Below, in pieces: positions 34,771 through 43,673 of a DNA stretch of 64,000 nt. Location: assembly GCF_013041605.1 (NCBI RefSeq), contig NZ_JABEQC010000003.1:45898-109897 (forward strand), given 5' to 3'. This DNA comes from Vibrio plantisponsor (GTDB lineage Bacteria; Pseudomonadota; Gammaproteobacteria; Enterobacterales; Vibrionaceae). The first letter of the stretch is position 1. Every line of letters begins with the position of its first letter. The notes under the pieces were generated by a model. The model ran no database searches. It was not told the DNA's origin and saw only the letters and a program-made list of their open reading frames with translations. Position numbers and translations under genes: made by a program.

Positions 34771-36253
34771 CGAGAACTCCCTCGCCTTCTTTGTTGGTGG
34801 TGATCGTATCTGCAGACGCAATGTTATGAGCCGGGTCAGCGGTACTGACGATACCCATTTCATTAAGCTGCTTACGTTCTGCTTGAATTTCTTTGCGGGT
34901 AGAAAGTGGGTTAATGTTGCGCTCACGCTGAGCCTGACTAAGCGAGAACAGACTCAAACGGGTACCTTTTTCAATCCCTTCCATCTCTTTCTTCGGATCA
35001 ATCCAGGGCATAACCGGAGCCTGATAAATAGCGTTGAAGATGCTATTCATATCCACATCAGGCGGCATTTTTAGTTCACCGCTGATGATCGCCATTGCCA
35101 AAGCATTGCGATACTGTGGACGAGTCCAGCTAAGAACGAACTTACGTTGCAACACCCGATAACGAGCGTAGGAATCAACCAATTCCTGACGGTTGGAAGA
35201 ATACGCACCATCATAGTTACGGGTTACCGACGAGTTATTCACCCCAACAGCACTACTCACCAACTTTTGCTGAGAGCTACGAAACGGGTTACTCATCGAT
35301 TCTTTACGATTCGATTCCACCACACCGGCATCTTCACCGGGAGCCAGCTCAAACGAGTTACCCATACCCAAGAAAATATCTTCACTGCGCTCGAAGTCGT
35401 TTTCACCCACATTGGCATCACGCTTAATGTAATAAGCAAAGCGGGAAGCAATCTCAGCACTGACCATTTCAGAGTGATCGTAACTTTCTAAACGGCCAAT
35501 CAAATCCAGCACTGAGTGAAGAATGGAAACACCACGGTTCTGGTGTAGCCTGCGAGTAAACTTAAGGTGACAAATAAAATCCGCATCCACTTCCGCAAAC
35601 TCAAAACCATTTGCATCACGTTGGATCAGATAGCTAATTGCCTGCCCTAATGCATTACGCTTAATACCCTCCATCACAAAGCCTTGCGGCTCAGTAATAT
35701 GGCGAGGTACAAACTGAGGCTCAAAAGCCTGAACAGCAAACGGAGTCGTTGACGGGTATTGCAACTGAGGGTGTTTGCCCATGTACATGCGACCAAAAAC
35801 TTCCCCGTCACGTAACCAGGTACGGCAAGCTAACCACTCAGTTTCACTGCGCGAGGTTTCTTTATCAATGTTCTGAGCCAGTGAATGCAGTTCCCACCAC
35901 TTGGCAATCGCCTGGGCAAATTCAATATGTACTTCACCTTTATGATCTAAAGGCTGCGGCTCCACCATAATCCCGTTAGGACCAACAACGTTCGCACACA
36001 ACTCATCAAGAATCGCAGTGACAAACGGGTTGTTTTCATCACCATGACGAGCACGCTGATAAATCGACTTTGCACCTTTGTTCAGTTCGTTCGGTGTCTC
36101 TCGGGAGAAGTTTCGCTTTTGCTTTGTGGTTGGGTCTTGAGGAAGTGCTGCGGTGTATTTATTAAGAAGAGAACGGTCATACAGTCGTTTTAAACCTTTT
36201 TCAGGACTAAATACTGCAACCATCCGGTCGATTAGGTTTAACTGTTTATTCAA
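34763..36253 (-). CDS. Portal protein (lambda gpB family)
   Basis: 496 residues. Lambda-type portal features: ARHGDENNPFVTAILDELCANVVGPNGI near residue 68, WLRDGEVFGRMYMG near 148, HLKFTRRLHQNRGVSILHSVLDLI near 228 and AYSSNRQELVDSYARYR near 352. It forms the dodecameric DNA channel and terminase docking site. It overlaps both neighbours by 8 bases. Confidence 0.92.
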   Translation of the reverse strand: MNKQLNLIDRMVAVFSPEKGLKRLYDRSLLNKYTAALPQDPTTKQKRNFSRETPNELNKGAKSIYQRARHGDENNPFVTAILDELCANVVGPNGIMVEPQPLDHKGEVHIEFAQAIAKWWELHSLAQNIDKETSRSETEWLACRTWLRDGEVFGRMYMGKHPQLQYPSTTPFAVQAFEPQFVPRHITEPQGFVMEGIKRNALGQAISYLIQRDANGFEFAEVDADFICHLKFTRRLHQNRGVSILHSVLDLIGRLESYDHSEMVSAEIASRFAYYIKRDANVGENDFERSEDIFLGMGNSFELAPGEDAGVVESNRKESMSNPFRSSQQKLVSSAVGVNNSSVTRNYDGAYSSNRQELVDSYARYRVLQRKFVLSWTRPQYRNALAMAIISGELKMPPDVDMNSIFNAIYQAPVMPWIDPKKEMEGIEKGTRLSLFSLSQAQRERNINPLSTRKEIQAERKQLNEMGIVSTADPAHNIASADTITTNKEGEGVLDA

Positions 36254-36464
36254 GATAGTTTCTCCTAATCATACTGCGCCTCCCTCCGTTCGACTCCAGA
36301 GCAACCAAAGTACTTAAGCGCTGAATTTCACCACGAACGGTAGAAAGGCTGGCTAAGGTCAAACGCTCACCTTCCGCTGTCACCACTTCCTGTTGCTTTA
36401 AGATCTTCTGCTCTGCCTCGATATACCATGCAAGGCGTTCACGATTGGTGGGTAATGCTGTCAT
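36246..36464 (-). CDS. Head-tail joining protein (lambda gpW-like)
   Basis: 72 residues. RERLAWYIEAEQKILKQQEVV, LTLASLSTVRGEIQRLSTLV and GGRRSMIRRNYLE fit the gpW family, a short helix-hairpin-helix protein sitting below the portal. It lies between terminase A and portal exactly as in lambda. Confidence 0.82.
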   Translation of the reverse strand: MTALPTNRERLAWYIEAEQKILKQQEVVTAEGERLTLASLSTVRGEIQRLSTLVALESNGGRRSMIRRNYLE

Positions 36465-38551
36465 CCGAAAATGCCTTTTGAATGGTTATAACGGCGCTTA
36501 GGTTTGCGCTCAAACTCAGGCGTAACATCGGCATCCACAACATTGGTGTTGAGCTGCCAGTGTGTCGCCCATAATGGCGGACTGTCCCAATTGATATTGT
36601 CACCGCCTAACTGGTGCATACCTGCTTCCGCATAGCTGCACAAATCCAAAGTTTCGTTAGAGGTGTTAGGTGGACAAACCCAGTTGCCTTTGTCGTCGAT
36701 ATACTCTGCGGTCAGTTCTTCATACCAGTCGCGGTTTGCCCATTTCGGCAGATGGAAATAACGAGAACCAAATTCAAGACGGGTATAACTAGCCGCAACC
36801 CGGTTTTTCAACCGGTTGGTATGCAGAAGTAACAGAGGAATTTCACCATGGGCCAGTTTGCTTCGCTTGTCCGGATAGCTTTCTTTAACCAGCGAATCCA
36901 TGTCACGGCTTGCGCCTTTCACCAAACGGAATAAATGCGCTAAACCTTTGGGTTTTAATCGGTTGTAGAACTGGTAAGCGAAATCAGTAACCGAAGTTTT
37001 CTTACCGTCCCTTTCACCACTGGAACCGCCTGAGTCACACAGAGTCATAGCAGGCTTCATCACTCGTCCGGAACCATCCGCTAACGGGTAAGTTTTCTTA
37101 ATCACTTGCTCAATCAGCAAATCCCAGTCTTCAGGATAGACAGCCGGGTTAACACGTTCATTATTGCGGTTCGGGTTAGTCAGAATCTCAAAGCGATCAA
37201 TCACCCAACGTTGCAGACCAACACCAAACACCTGAGCCTGCACCACAAAACGAGCATTTTTACTGCCGCCTTGTACGTCAATACTCATGATCAGGAATCG
37301 ACCATCGGAAGGAATAACCGCGCGTGGATAATCCACTGCTTTCGCCATTAGTTCATGGGCGCCAATATCGTTGCTTTGCGCTTGAAGAATGTAGGGTCTT
37401 CCGATATCAACGTTGTAGAAAGACATCAGCTTGTTTTCATCACCCGTTGTATCAAACTGCCGTTGAGCAGCCAAATAGAGGCGAACTAACTCATCCCAAC
37501 TTTGATAGGTTGCCACCACGCCTTCAAACCAAAACGTTGCCCATTTCGACTGCCTTATTTGGCCTTCATCGATGACTTCTTCACCGTACTGATCAATTTC
37601 ACCTTCGCGGAACCATCGACCTTCTAAATTCTTAGCTTGTTTCTGATCTTCGCCAATGATGTGCGTGCAACGTGGACACTTAACGTGAGCCGTTTTAGAG
37701 ATCTCAATATCGTTATCGAGAGAGTCATCCCAATGCAGCACCTCAAACACAGGCATAAACCAGTGTTCACAATCGTCACACAACCAATAGAATCGACGTC
37801 TGTCACCTTGGTTGTAGATTTCTGCGATTCCCCCACATGGCTGGGCTTCGTGAGCACCTAACTTTTCTTCAGGTAATGGGTTTCGAACCAAACGACCAGG
37901 AGAACTTTCTGCCATAGCCATGCCTGACGATTTTGCGTTTTGAACACGCTTTCGCATTAGGGAGAACTTGTCACCTTCTTGCCCGACTCCATCATCATCA
38001 CGATCATAGTCAGAGCACGCGACATACCGATAAGTTTCTGCCGATAGGCTGGTCTCGGTGGCGGAGTCTAAGTTGAGATTCATTCCATTCAAGAAGTGTT
38101 TGTACGTTAGCGTATCGTCTGACTTTCTGCCGGTTCTAAGCTTGGCGATCCCTTTAGTCGCTGAAAAGCAACGCGCGAGGTCTTTTTTCGCCATGCTTTC
38201 TGCTTTCTTCTTCGTAGAGTAGATCAGCAACATATCACCTGGTGATTGGGTGAGAGCGTAGTTGATCCACCCTTCTACCAGTGCTTTCGTTTTACCGCTA
38301 CGTGCTGGCCCCATTAACCCAACAACATCGTAGATTCGACGCGGCAAGCTGTTCATGGGCTCTCGCATATAAGGTACTTGAGACGATAAGAACTTGGTGA
38401 CATCCGTACCGTTAGAGATCCACAATTCATCATCGGCTGCTTCTACTGGGGTTTTATCTTCTGGACGACAAAGGTAGGCCAGCTTCCTACGAATGGCTGC
38501 AGCATCTGCAAACTTAACGCCTAAGCAATCATCAAACTTGTTCAAGCCCAT
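36461..38551 (-). CDS. Terminase large subunit (lambda gpA family)
   Basis: 696 residues. ATPase Walker A-like GLMGPARSGKTKALVEGW near residue 75, GDMLLIYSTKKKAESMAKKDL, SETYRYVACSDYDRDDDGVGQEG near 180 and the Cys pairs DDCEHWF and CPRCTHIIGE. The nuclease part includes SIDVQGGSKNARFVVQ and CDSGGSSGERDGK. It packages DNA from cos ends in lambda-type phages. It overlaps the small subunit by 20 bases and gpW by 4. Confidence 0.93.
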   Translation of the reverse strand: MGLNKFDDCLGVKFADAAAIRRKLAYLCRPEDKTPVEAADDELWISNGTDVTKFLSSQVPYMREPMNSLPRRIYDVVGLMGPARSGKTKALVEGWINYALTQSPGDMLLIYSTKKKAESMAKKDLARCFSATKGIAKLRTGRKSDDTLTYKHFLNGMNLNLDSATETSLSAETYRYVACSDYDRDDDGVGQEGDKFSLMRKRVQNAKSSGMAMAESSPGRLVRNPLPEEKLGAHEAQPCGGIAEIYNQGDRRRFYWLCDDCEHWFMPVFEVLHWDDSLDNDIEISKTAHVKCPRCTHIIGEDQKQAKNLEGRWFREGEIDQYGEEVIDEGQIRQSKWATFWFEGVVATYQSWDELVRLYLAAQRQFDTTGDENKLMSFYNVDIGRPYILQAQSNDIGAHELMAKAVDYPRAVIPSDGRFLIMSIDVQGGSKNARFVVQAQVFGVGLQRWVIDRFEILTNPNRNNERVNPAVYPEDWDLLIEQVIKKTYPLADGSGRVMKPAMTLCDSGGSSGERDGKKTSVTDFAYQFYNRLKPKGLAHLFRLVKGASRDMDSLVKESYPDKRSKLAHGEIPLLLLHTNRLKNRVAASYTRLEFGSRYFHLPKWANRDWYEELTAEYIDDKGNWVCPPNTSNETLDLCSYAEAGMHQLGGDNINWDSPPLWATHWQLNTNVVDADVTPEFERKPKRRYNHSKGIFG

Positions 38552-39002
38552 CAGTCACCGCCTCTAAATCAAAATTAAATAGCCTTTCCAACTCTTCGAG
38601 CTGTTGCGGAGTAATCGTAGAAACAGCGGTTTCTACTCGAGTAATCGCCGTCGTTTTAAAGCTCTTAATGGCGGTGATACAACGCCCTAGCTCACTTTCA
38701 TAATCGGTAACATCAACCACCTCTTCGGTGTCTTTCATAAACTTGAGCTTTTCGCCTTGCGCCTGAATGTAAGCACGAAACTCAGCTGCAGTTTTAAAAC
38801 CCATGAGATCAGGAGCATCACTTTCTTTAACAGGTGCCTGAGTCAGATAAGGCGCAACCTGAACCACGTCATACAATGGTGTAGAGCCTTTGTAGGCAAC
38901 AGGCTCGATACCTGCTGCCTTCAATTTTTTCCGAATGGTTGATCTGTGGTAATCGAACAACTCTAATTCTGTTAAATTCCAGAGTCGTTTTTCATTGTTC
39001 AT
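38532..39002 (-). CDS. Terminase small subunit (Nu1/DUF1441-like)
   Basis: 156 residues. The N-terminal DNA-binding region WNLTELELFDYHRSTIRKKLKAAGI near residues 7-31 is helix-turn-helix-like. It is followed by GFKTAAEFRAYIQAQGEKLKF and a C-terminal helix that would bind the large subunit. DUF1441 proteins are the Nu1 equivalents of such phages. First gene of the head operon. Confidence 0.82.
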   Translation of the reverse strand: MNNEKRLWNLTELELFDYHRSTIRKKLKAAGIEPVAYKGSTPLYDVVQVAPYLTQAPVKESDAPDLMGFKTAAEFRAYIQAQGEKLKFMKDTEEVVDVTDYESELGRCITAIKSFKTTAITRVETAVSTITPQQLEELERLFNFDLEAVTDGLEQV

Positions 39003-39328
39003 AGTGACCTCTGTTAGTTATCCCGTCTCTCCGAGAGTCACGCCGCTTGTTCGCCTTAGGCTGACGTTGCCGTTAATGAGGGGAAGTCTTCACCCTGACT
39101 TGTGTCTTTTTGATTTTTCTGTTGCGCTCACACGAAGGAGTAAGCAATGGGTCAGATTGCTCCATGGTCATAGCTAACAAAGAAAACAGCGAGACACCCG
39201 CGCTAACCAGACGGTTAATGAATAGGGCCACCACCGTAAGCACGTAACACAATGGCCGAAGCCTGAAGAAGCTCGACGACTTCTAATGACATGTACTTTT
39301 TTGCTTTTGGTGGTGTTAATTAGGGAAG
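39003..39328. other. Gap between holin and terminase genes, expected cos region
   Basis: 326 bases without a convincing gene. In lambda-like phages cos lies exactly here, upstream of the small terminase gene. I cannot identify the nick site by eye. Direct sequence evidence is lacking and the call rests on gene order. Confidence 0.35.
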
Positions 39329-39607
39329 TTAAGAAGGAGTGTTCAATGCTTTCATTCTGGCGTTGTGGTATTCCTCATCACGAAGAGCTTTTAGTTTTTT
39401 CTCTTCTTCATCTTGAAGAACCTTGCGTTTGTGATGCTCCAACCTCTGATTAGTGAGCTTCCGCTGCATAAAGAACAAAATAAGAGTCGTAACAATACCA
39501 ATCACCAAAGCGATATTAGAAAGAGACAAATAACCACCAATCGCGGTAGACACACTCGCCACATAGCTCGAAGCTGATACTGATTTATCCATAGAAGCCT
39601 GATTCAT
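39329..39607 (-). CDS. Holin (HP1-family-like)
   Basis: 92 residues from the ATG at 39607, with GAGGTAAC upstream. Polar N-terminus, a weakly hydrophobic Ser/Ala/Gly stretch (SYVASVSTAIGGYLSLS), one strong membrane segment IALVIGIVTTLILFFMQRK and a highly charged tail. This matches HP1-type phage holins. It releases or triggers the endolysin encoded upstream. Confidence 0.78.
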   Translation of the reverse strand: MNQASMDKSVSASSYVASVSTAIGGYLSLSNIALVIGIVTTLILFFMQRKLTNQRLEHHKRKVLQDEEEKKLKALRDEEYHNARMKALNTPS

Positions 39608-39612
39608 ATTGG

Positions 39613-40092
39613 TTACCTCGCCGTAACGAGTGGTTGGGCGACACATTCAACAGGTAACGTTCTTACATATTCCTGCAAGCCGGTTAACTGCTTAATGACT
39701 AATTCGTGTTGGTTTCGGAGACGGAAATAAGCTCGTTCAGCGTTTGCTGTAAGTTGGGCGGTTCGCTCATCATCCACGCTGGCGGTGCTGGGCTTTGTGG
39801 ACACTGCAGGACATCGGGCATTGACGAGCAACCGCTTATTACCAGCAGCGACATCACGCTCAAGCTGTTCAATTCGCGCTTTAGCATCTTCCAATTCCTT
39901 GGTTTTCGTTTTATCTATCAAAGCCACTTCTGCATTATTCAGCTTCATAGTTTCAATAGTGGAAGCAAGAGACTCAGCAAGCTTCTTTGATTCATCCAGC
40001 TTCAACTCTAAGCTACTAATCCGAGATTTCTGAATAAAGAACATCGCCACCAGGAACGCGACTAATACAACACCTATCAGCTTTGTATTCAT
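39613..40092 (-). CDS. Rz-like i-spanin
   Basis: 159 residues from the ATG at 40092, which overlaps the endolysin stop as ATGA. One N-terminal membrane anchor ([16 protein letters not shown]) is followed by a long coiled coil ([36 protein letters not shown]) and a C-terminal globular end. It is the inner-membrane spanin subunit that fuses membranes with Rz1, whose gene lies inside it. Confidence 0.8.
   Translation of the reverse strand: MNTKLIGVVLVAFLVAMFFIQKSRISSLELKLDESKKLAESLASTIETMKLNNAEVALIDKTKTKELEDAKARIEQLERDVAAGNKRLLVNARCPAVSTKPSTASVDDERTAQLTANAERAYFRLRNQHELVIKQLTGLQEYVRTLPVECVAQPLVTAR
39699..39887 (-). CDS. Rz1-like o-spanin lipoprotein, nested in Rz
   Basis: 62 residues in a different frame, wholly inside Rz. 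Signal and lipobox LLVISGC at about residues 14-20 (Cys20 lipidated) and a Pro-rich mature part ([16 protein letters not shown]). GGAAG-like sequence precedes the ATG at 39887. Nested lipoprotein Rz1 is the standard arrangement for spanins. Confidence 0.85.
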   Translation of the reverse strand: MLKRELNSLSVMSLLVISGCSSMPDVLQCPQSPAPPAWMMSEPPNLQQTLNELISVSETNTN

Positions 40093-40568
40093 ACCGTTCT
40101 CGCATAGCCGCATACGGCTTGTTCTATTTCGCGCCTATTCATCAACCCTTTCCAAGGCTTACCACCTGCGAATATCCAACGCGACATTTCATCACAAGCA
40201 CCATTGAGATCACCCAAGTTCAACTTCTTGAGTAAGGTAGAACGAATAAACGCCCCTGCCCCGGTGTTGTAAGCAAAGGAATATAAAGCGGCTCTTTGGG
40301 TAACAGAAACTGTGACTTGAATATGTGGGTCAATAAGTCCTGCGATATATTTGAGGTCTTTATCAAGCAGTACCTTACACTCTGCTTCGGTGTAAGTTTT
40401 ATCTTTGATGATATCGTCGCCTGTATGCCCCCAACAAACGGTAAGCACACCCGCCACATCGTAATAAGGTTTGTAGCGCACACCTTCTAAGTCCATAAGC
40501 ATGGCACTTGCAATAGAGAGTGCAGCAGTTGAGATCGCCGCTATCACTCTGGTAGACAACTTACTCAC
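40089..40568 (-). CDS. SAR-type endolysin (GH24 lysozyme)
   Basis: 159 residues from the GTG at 40568, which has GGAGGTGA upstream. A longer frame crosses a terminator and is rejected. Residues 8-25 form a weakly hydrophobic Ala/Ser-rich signal-anchor-release segment. The T4/P21-type triad is intact: Glu28 (DLEG), Asp37 (YYDVAG) and Thr43 with E-8-D-5-T spacing. Cys45 (TVCWGHTG) is positioned as in SAR endolysins. It degrades peptidoglycan after release from the membrane. First gene of the late operon. Confidence 0.9.
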   Translation of the reverse strand: MSKLSTRVIAAISTAALSIASAMLMDLEGVRYKPYYDVAGVLTVCWGHTGDDIIKDKTYTEAECKVLLDKDLKYIAGLIDPHIQVTVSVTQRAALYSFAYNTGAGAFIRSTLLKKLNLGDLNGACDEMSRWIFAGGKPWKGLMNRREIEQAVCGYARTV

Positions 40569-40587
40569 TCGCTCACCTCCAAGGCAT

Positions 40588-40610
40588 AAAAAAAGCACCC
40601 CGAAAGGTGC
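40588..40610 (-). terminator. Terminator just upstream of lysis genes (tR'-like, second)
   Basis: On the minus strand GCACC-TTTCGG-GGTGC followed by TTTTTTT, immediately before the endolysin ribosome site. Confidence 0.85.
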
Positions 40611-40650
40611 CTGAAAACATGAAGTTGGCATTGTGCAAACGCCAGAAACA

Positions 40651-40677
40651 CAAAAGCCCCACCGATTAGGTGAGGCT
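40651..40677 (-). terminator. Terminator downstream of the late promoter (tR'-like, first)
   Basis: On the minus strand AGCCTCACC-TAATC-GGTGGGGCT followed by TTTTG. Confidence 0.75.
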
Positions 40678-40690
40678 CTGCATCGTGGTA

Positions 40691-40719
40691 ATACTGCGCC
40701 ATTTAGGGGTGAATGTCAA
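40691..40719 (-). promoter_or_regulatory. Candidate late promoter (pR'-like)
   Basis: On the minus strand TTGACA (40719-40714), 17-base spacer and CAGTAT (40696-40691). Transcription would start near 40684 and meet two terminators before the endolysin gene. This is the lambda pR'-tR' arrangement that needs a Q antiterminator. Confidence 0.6.
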
Positions 40720-40829
40720 CACTCAAATCAATGCATAACTATTTGTTTCACACATTATGAAGCTCTCTCTACACAAAAAAATTTAATAGAATACAATACG
40801 ATGAAAACTCGATTCTATGGGAAAATGGT

Positions 40830-42161
40830 GTGAAACTACTAAATGTATCAATAAGAAAATTACATAAATATATCTCAACAGAGTTATCATTTGATAATGA
40901 CTTAAGTATCATTACTGGCGTAAATGGCAGTGGAAAAACTCAAATATTGAGATTGATTGATGCGGCACTTCGCTTAAATATAAATTACATAAACGAAATA
41001 GAGTTTGATTTATTTACTTTAGATTTTGAACATGAGCAAGAAAATTATAATATTGAAATAGAAAAAAAACAAAAAACATTTAATTTCAGTATCAACGATG
41101 AACTAATAAGTATACCTTATGAAGACAAGCAGAACTCGTTATTCGCTCGAACAAAAACTCTTAAGGATGACTTTATTCTACATTATCAAAACTCTCTGTT
41201 CCAAAATCCATCCTCAAGCTTTCTAGTGTTTTCTAGAATTAGACCCCCCCTTCTGCTAGGTCTCAATCGTATAGTTGAAAATGAAGAAGAAATTTCACTA
41301 TTTGACATTGAAAAGAAAGACCCATGGTTAAGAGAACCAAAGATTAAAGAGAAGCCCGTTCACAATGATCACATGTTCAATAGTATCTCTCAATGTAAAA
41401 AACTGATAATGAATGAGAGTGAGTCAATTAAGAAATACGAAGATGCTCAAGCATCTGTACTAAGAAATAAAATAATCACTTCCTCATTTGATTATTTAGA
41501 TGGAAATTTTTTATCTCCAGATGATTTATCAACTAAATTACAAAATGTTTACGATAGAAAGAATTCTATCATAGAGGAACTAGAAAAACTAAACATAAAT
41601 GATGCTAACACTAACGCTCAAATAGGAATATTTTTTGATAAACTAGATAGACTAAAATTTGCTTTTGATAAAAACAAAGAAAAAGAAATAACATTTGAAC
41701 TTCTTTTAAATCTTTCTCAAATAGAAAGGGTGTCAAACATAATATCTATAATCGATGAAAATAAAAAAACAATGGATATTAAAAGAGAAAAGCTAACATC
41801 ATTTATGGATACTGTTAACGAGTTTTTTAGTTATACAGGAAAAAAAATCGTCATAACAAATCTCGGACGAGTGTTTGTTGTCGTGAATAGAAAACACAGA
41901 GTAGAACTTGAACGATTATCTTCGGGTGAAATGCAGCTAATATCAATAATCTCAAACATGATTTTTTGTAAAAATAACAATCGTGGACTTGTTGTCATCA
42001 TTGATGAGCCTGAAATATCTTTACATGTAAAATGGCAAGAAATATTTATCGAAGTTTTACAAAATATTAAAAAGGATGCGCAACTAGTTCTTGCGACACA
42101 CTCCCCTGATATTATTGGAGATAATATAGATTTTTGTCGACCAATTAAAAATCAAGGATAA
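40830..42161 (+). CDS. ariA: PARIS-like AriA: AAA_15/OLD-type ABC ATPase
   Basis: 443 residues from a GTG with GGGA upstream. Walker A GVNGSGKT at residues 30-37, ABC-type signature LSSGEMQ near 363, Walker B VVIIDEPEISLH near 390-401 and the H-loop ATHSPDII near 424. The central part is charged and coiled-coil-like. In PARIS, AriA is a sensor ATPase that holds the AriB nuclease until a phage anti-restriction protein triggers it. The neighbour is DUF4435/Toprim-like, which completes the pair. It is visibly AT-rich, and on the opposite strand to the surrounding late and early genes, so it looks like inserted cargo. Confidence 0.8.
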   Translation: MKLLNVSIRKLHKYISTELSFDNDLSIITGVNGSGKTQILRLIDAALRLNINYINEIEFDLFTLDFEHEQENYNIEIEKKQKTFNFSINDELISIPYEDKQNSLFARTKTLKDDFILHYQNSLFQNPSSSFLVFSRIRPPLLLGLNRIVENEEEISLFDIEKKDPWLREPKIKEKPVHNDHMFNSISQCKKLIMNESESIKKYEDAQASVLRNKIITSSFDYLDGNFLSPDDLSTKLQNVYDRKNSIIEELEKLNINDANTNAQIGIFFDKLDRLKFAFDKNKEKEITFELLLNLSQIERVSNIISIIDENKKTMDIKREKLTSFMDTVNEFFSYTGKKIVITNLGRVFVVVNRKHRVELERLSSGEMQLISIISNMIFCKNNNRGLVVIIDEPEISLHVKWQEIFIEVLQNIKKDAQLVLATHSPDIIGDNIDFCRPIKNQG

Positions 42162-42165
42162 TTTC

Positions 42166-43047
42166 ATGGATGACTCACTACTAATACCAACTAGAAATGA
42201 GAAAGCAAAGTTTGCAAGATCAATACTAACTATTGATTTTAATGAGATAGATATTTATATTGAAGACACAAAAAAAGGTTATCAAAAACTATACATACAA
42301 TTATTATCTAGACTATTTAAAGACCAATACAAAATATCAGATGTCCATCCTATTGGTCCAAGGGCATTAGTGATAAAAAAATGTAATGAAAAAAAAGATA
42401 AACTAACTAGACCAAGCTTATTTATTGTTGATGGTGATTTATTTTTACTTAAAGGCGAAGAAAAACCTCTTCCAAAAGAAGTTTTTCGACTACCAAGATA
42501 TTCAATTGAAAATATAATTTTAGACGAAGATTCAATCATTGATTACTTAGATGATGAAGTAGAAGTTGAATTATATGAAGACATAAAAGAAAAAATAAAA
42601 TTCAAAGATTGGATCAATAATAATAAAACACCTTTAATTGAGTTATTTCTTCATTATTCAATTTTACAAAAGCATAAGATATATAGTGTTCAAACAATAA
42701 AACACAAAGTATCAAAACTAACTATAAATGACTCAGAAAATGTCGATTCAAATCTTATAGAAAGCAAGATATTAGAATGTAAAAATGCAATATTAAAAAA
42801 AATCAGCAATGAACAATACTTAAATGAACTAGTATCAATAAAGAAAAATATCACAACTTCAGATTGTGTTTTTTTAACTCATATATCAGGAAAAGATTAT
42901 ATCTTTCCACTTATGAAGCGACTGTTTAAAAAAGTATTAACAAAAGATATTGCAACAACAAATTTTGTTCTTAGATTGGCAAAAAAATGTCCTGTCGACC
43001 TAATATCAGATTGCAAAAATCATATCATTGTTCCATCAAGTAATTAA
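42166..43047 (+). CDS. ariB: PARIS-like AriB: DUF4435/Toprim effector
   Basis: 293 residues starting 4 bases after ariA. Toprim-like acidic residues: Glu in IDIYIEDTKKGYQ near 33 and IVDGDLF near 86-92 (DxD). LPRYSIENIILDEDSIIDYL near 111 is characteristic of DUF4435 proteins. In PARIS, AriB is released from AriA and acts as a tRNA nuclease that stops growth. The length fits described AriB proteins from memory. Very AT-rich coding. The alternative is a generic OLD-like ATPase plus Toprim pair. Confidence 0.78.
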   Translation: MDDSLLIPTRNEKAKFARSILTIDFNEIDIYIEDTKKGYQKLYIQLLSRLFKDQYKISDVHPIGPRALVIKKCNEKKDKLTRPSLFIVDGDLFLLKGEEKPLPKEVFRLPRYSIENIILDEDSIIDYLDDEVEVELYEDIKEKIKFKDWINNNKTPLIELFLHYSILQKHKIYSVQTIKHKVSKLTINDSENVDSNLIESKILECKNAILKKISNEQYLNELVSIKKNITTSDCVFLTHISGKDYIFPLMKRLFKKVLTKDIATTNFVLRLAKKCPVDLISDCKNHIIVPSSN

Positions 43048-43091
43048 CAGTGCCGATAAATGGCAGTAGACCTAAGTATACTGCCAATACA

Positions 43092-43673
43092 TCACGCCGC
43101 CTCCCTCTCAATCCTTTCCATCAAAGCCAACATAGCCGCATTACGTTTATCTGAAAGCCAGCGGGCAACATCTTCCAAAACTGGGTGATAGCGTTTGAAC
43201 ATGGAATAAGTGCAAGCGAACTGGGTTGAGCACATCATTGCGAAGCGTGTTTCTTTGTTCCATGGCACACGGCCGTCATCGCAGTGAACACAATTACGTG
43301 TGTGCCTGTGTTGGTTCTTATAAACACCTGTACCGTTGCAGCTGCTGCACACACGGCCTAACGGGTGCGTTGCTTCTTCAATGGCAGCACTCACCAACGC
43401 ATAAAGGGCCGCTTCACTTTTCTGACCTCGCCAGGTGTTGATTTTATCTGCACACTCAACCATCACAGCCTTTTCCAAAGCCTTGCGTGAATGGCTGCAA
43501 TTCTGAGTTTCAACAAACAGAACCAGAAAACCAACCGGTGATTCCTTCCAGGTAATACCAACCATGGCAAGCTGCTCTTCTAACGAGAACAAGCCTTTTC
43601 CACCGCCATTATGCATTTGTTCGTAATTAAGCCCTTTTAAACTGAATTTCGCCAACAACGTTTCTGGTCGCAT
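43092..43673 (-). CDS. Q-like late antitermination protein with zinc finger
   Basis: 193 residues from the ATG at 43673, which overlaps the methylase stop as TGATG. A DnaJ-like four-Cys finger (CSSCNGTG ... CVHCDDG near residues 112-135) sits in a helical protein whose C-terminus (FKRYHPVLEDVARWLSDKR) would bind DNA. This matches phage 82/21-type Q antiterminators in size and finger. It is the last gene before the late promoter and tandem terminators, where Q belongs. Family assignment is inferred from position and the finger. Confidence 0.65.
   Translation of the reverse strand: MRPETLLAKFSLKGLNYEQMHNGGGKGLFSLEEQLAMVGITWKESPVGFLVLFVETQNCSHSRKALEKAVMVECADKINTWRGQKSEAALYALVSAAIEEATHPLGRVCSSCNGTGVYKNQHRHTRNCVHCDDGRVPWNKETRFAMMCSTQFACTYSMFKRYHPVLEDVARWLSDKRNAAMLALMERIEREAA

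Noticed and set aside
40633..40833. 67-codon plus-strand frame before ariA
   Set aside because: It runs across the late promoter and a terminator hairpin in antisense and has no ribosome site. Only the last ten codons (from 40801) could be a leader peptide.
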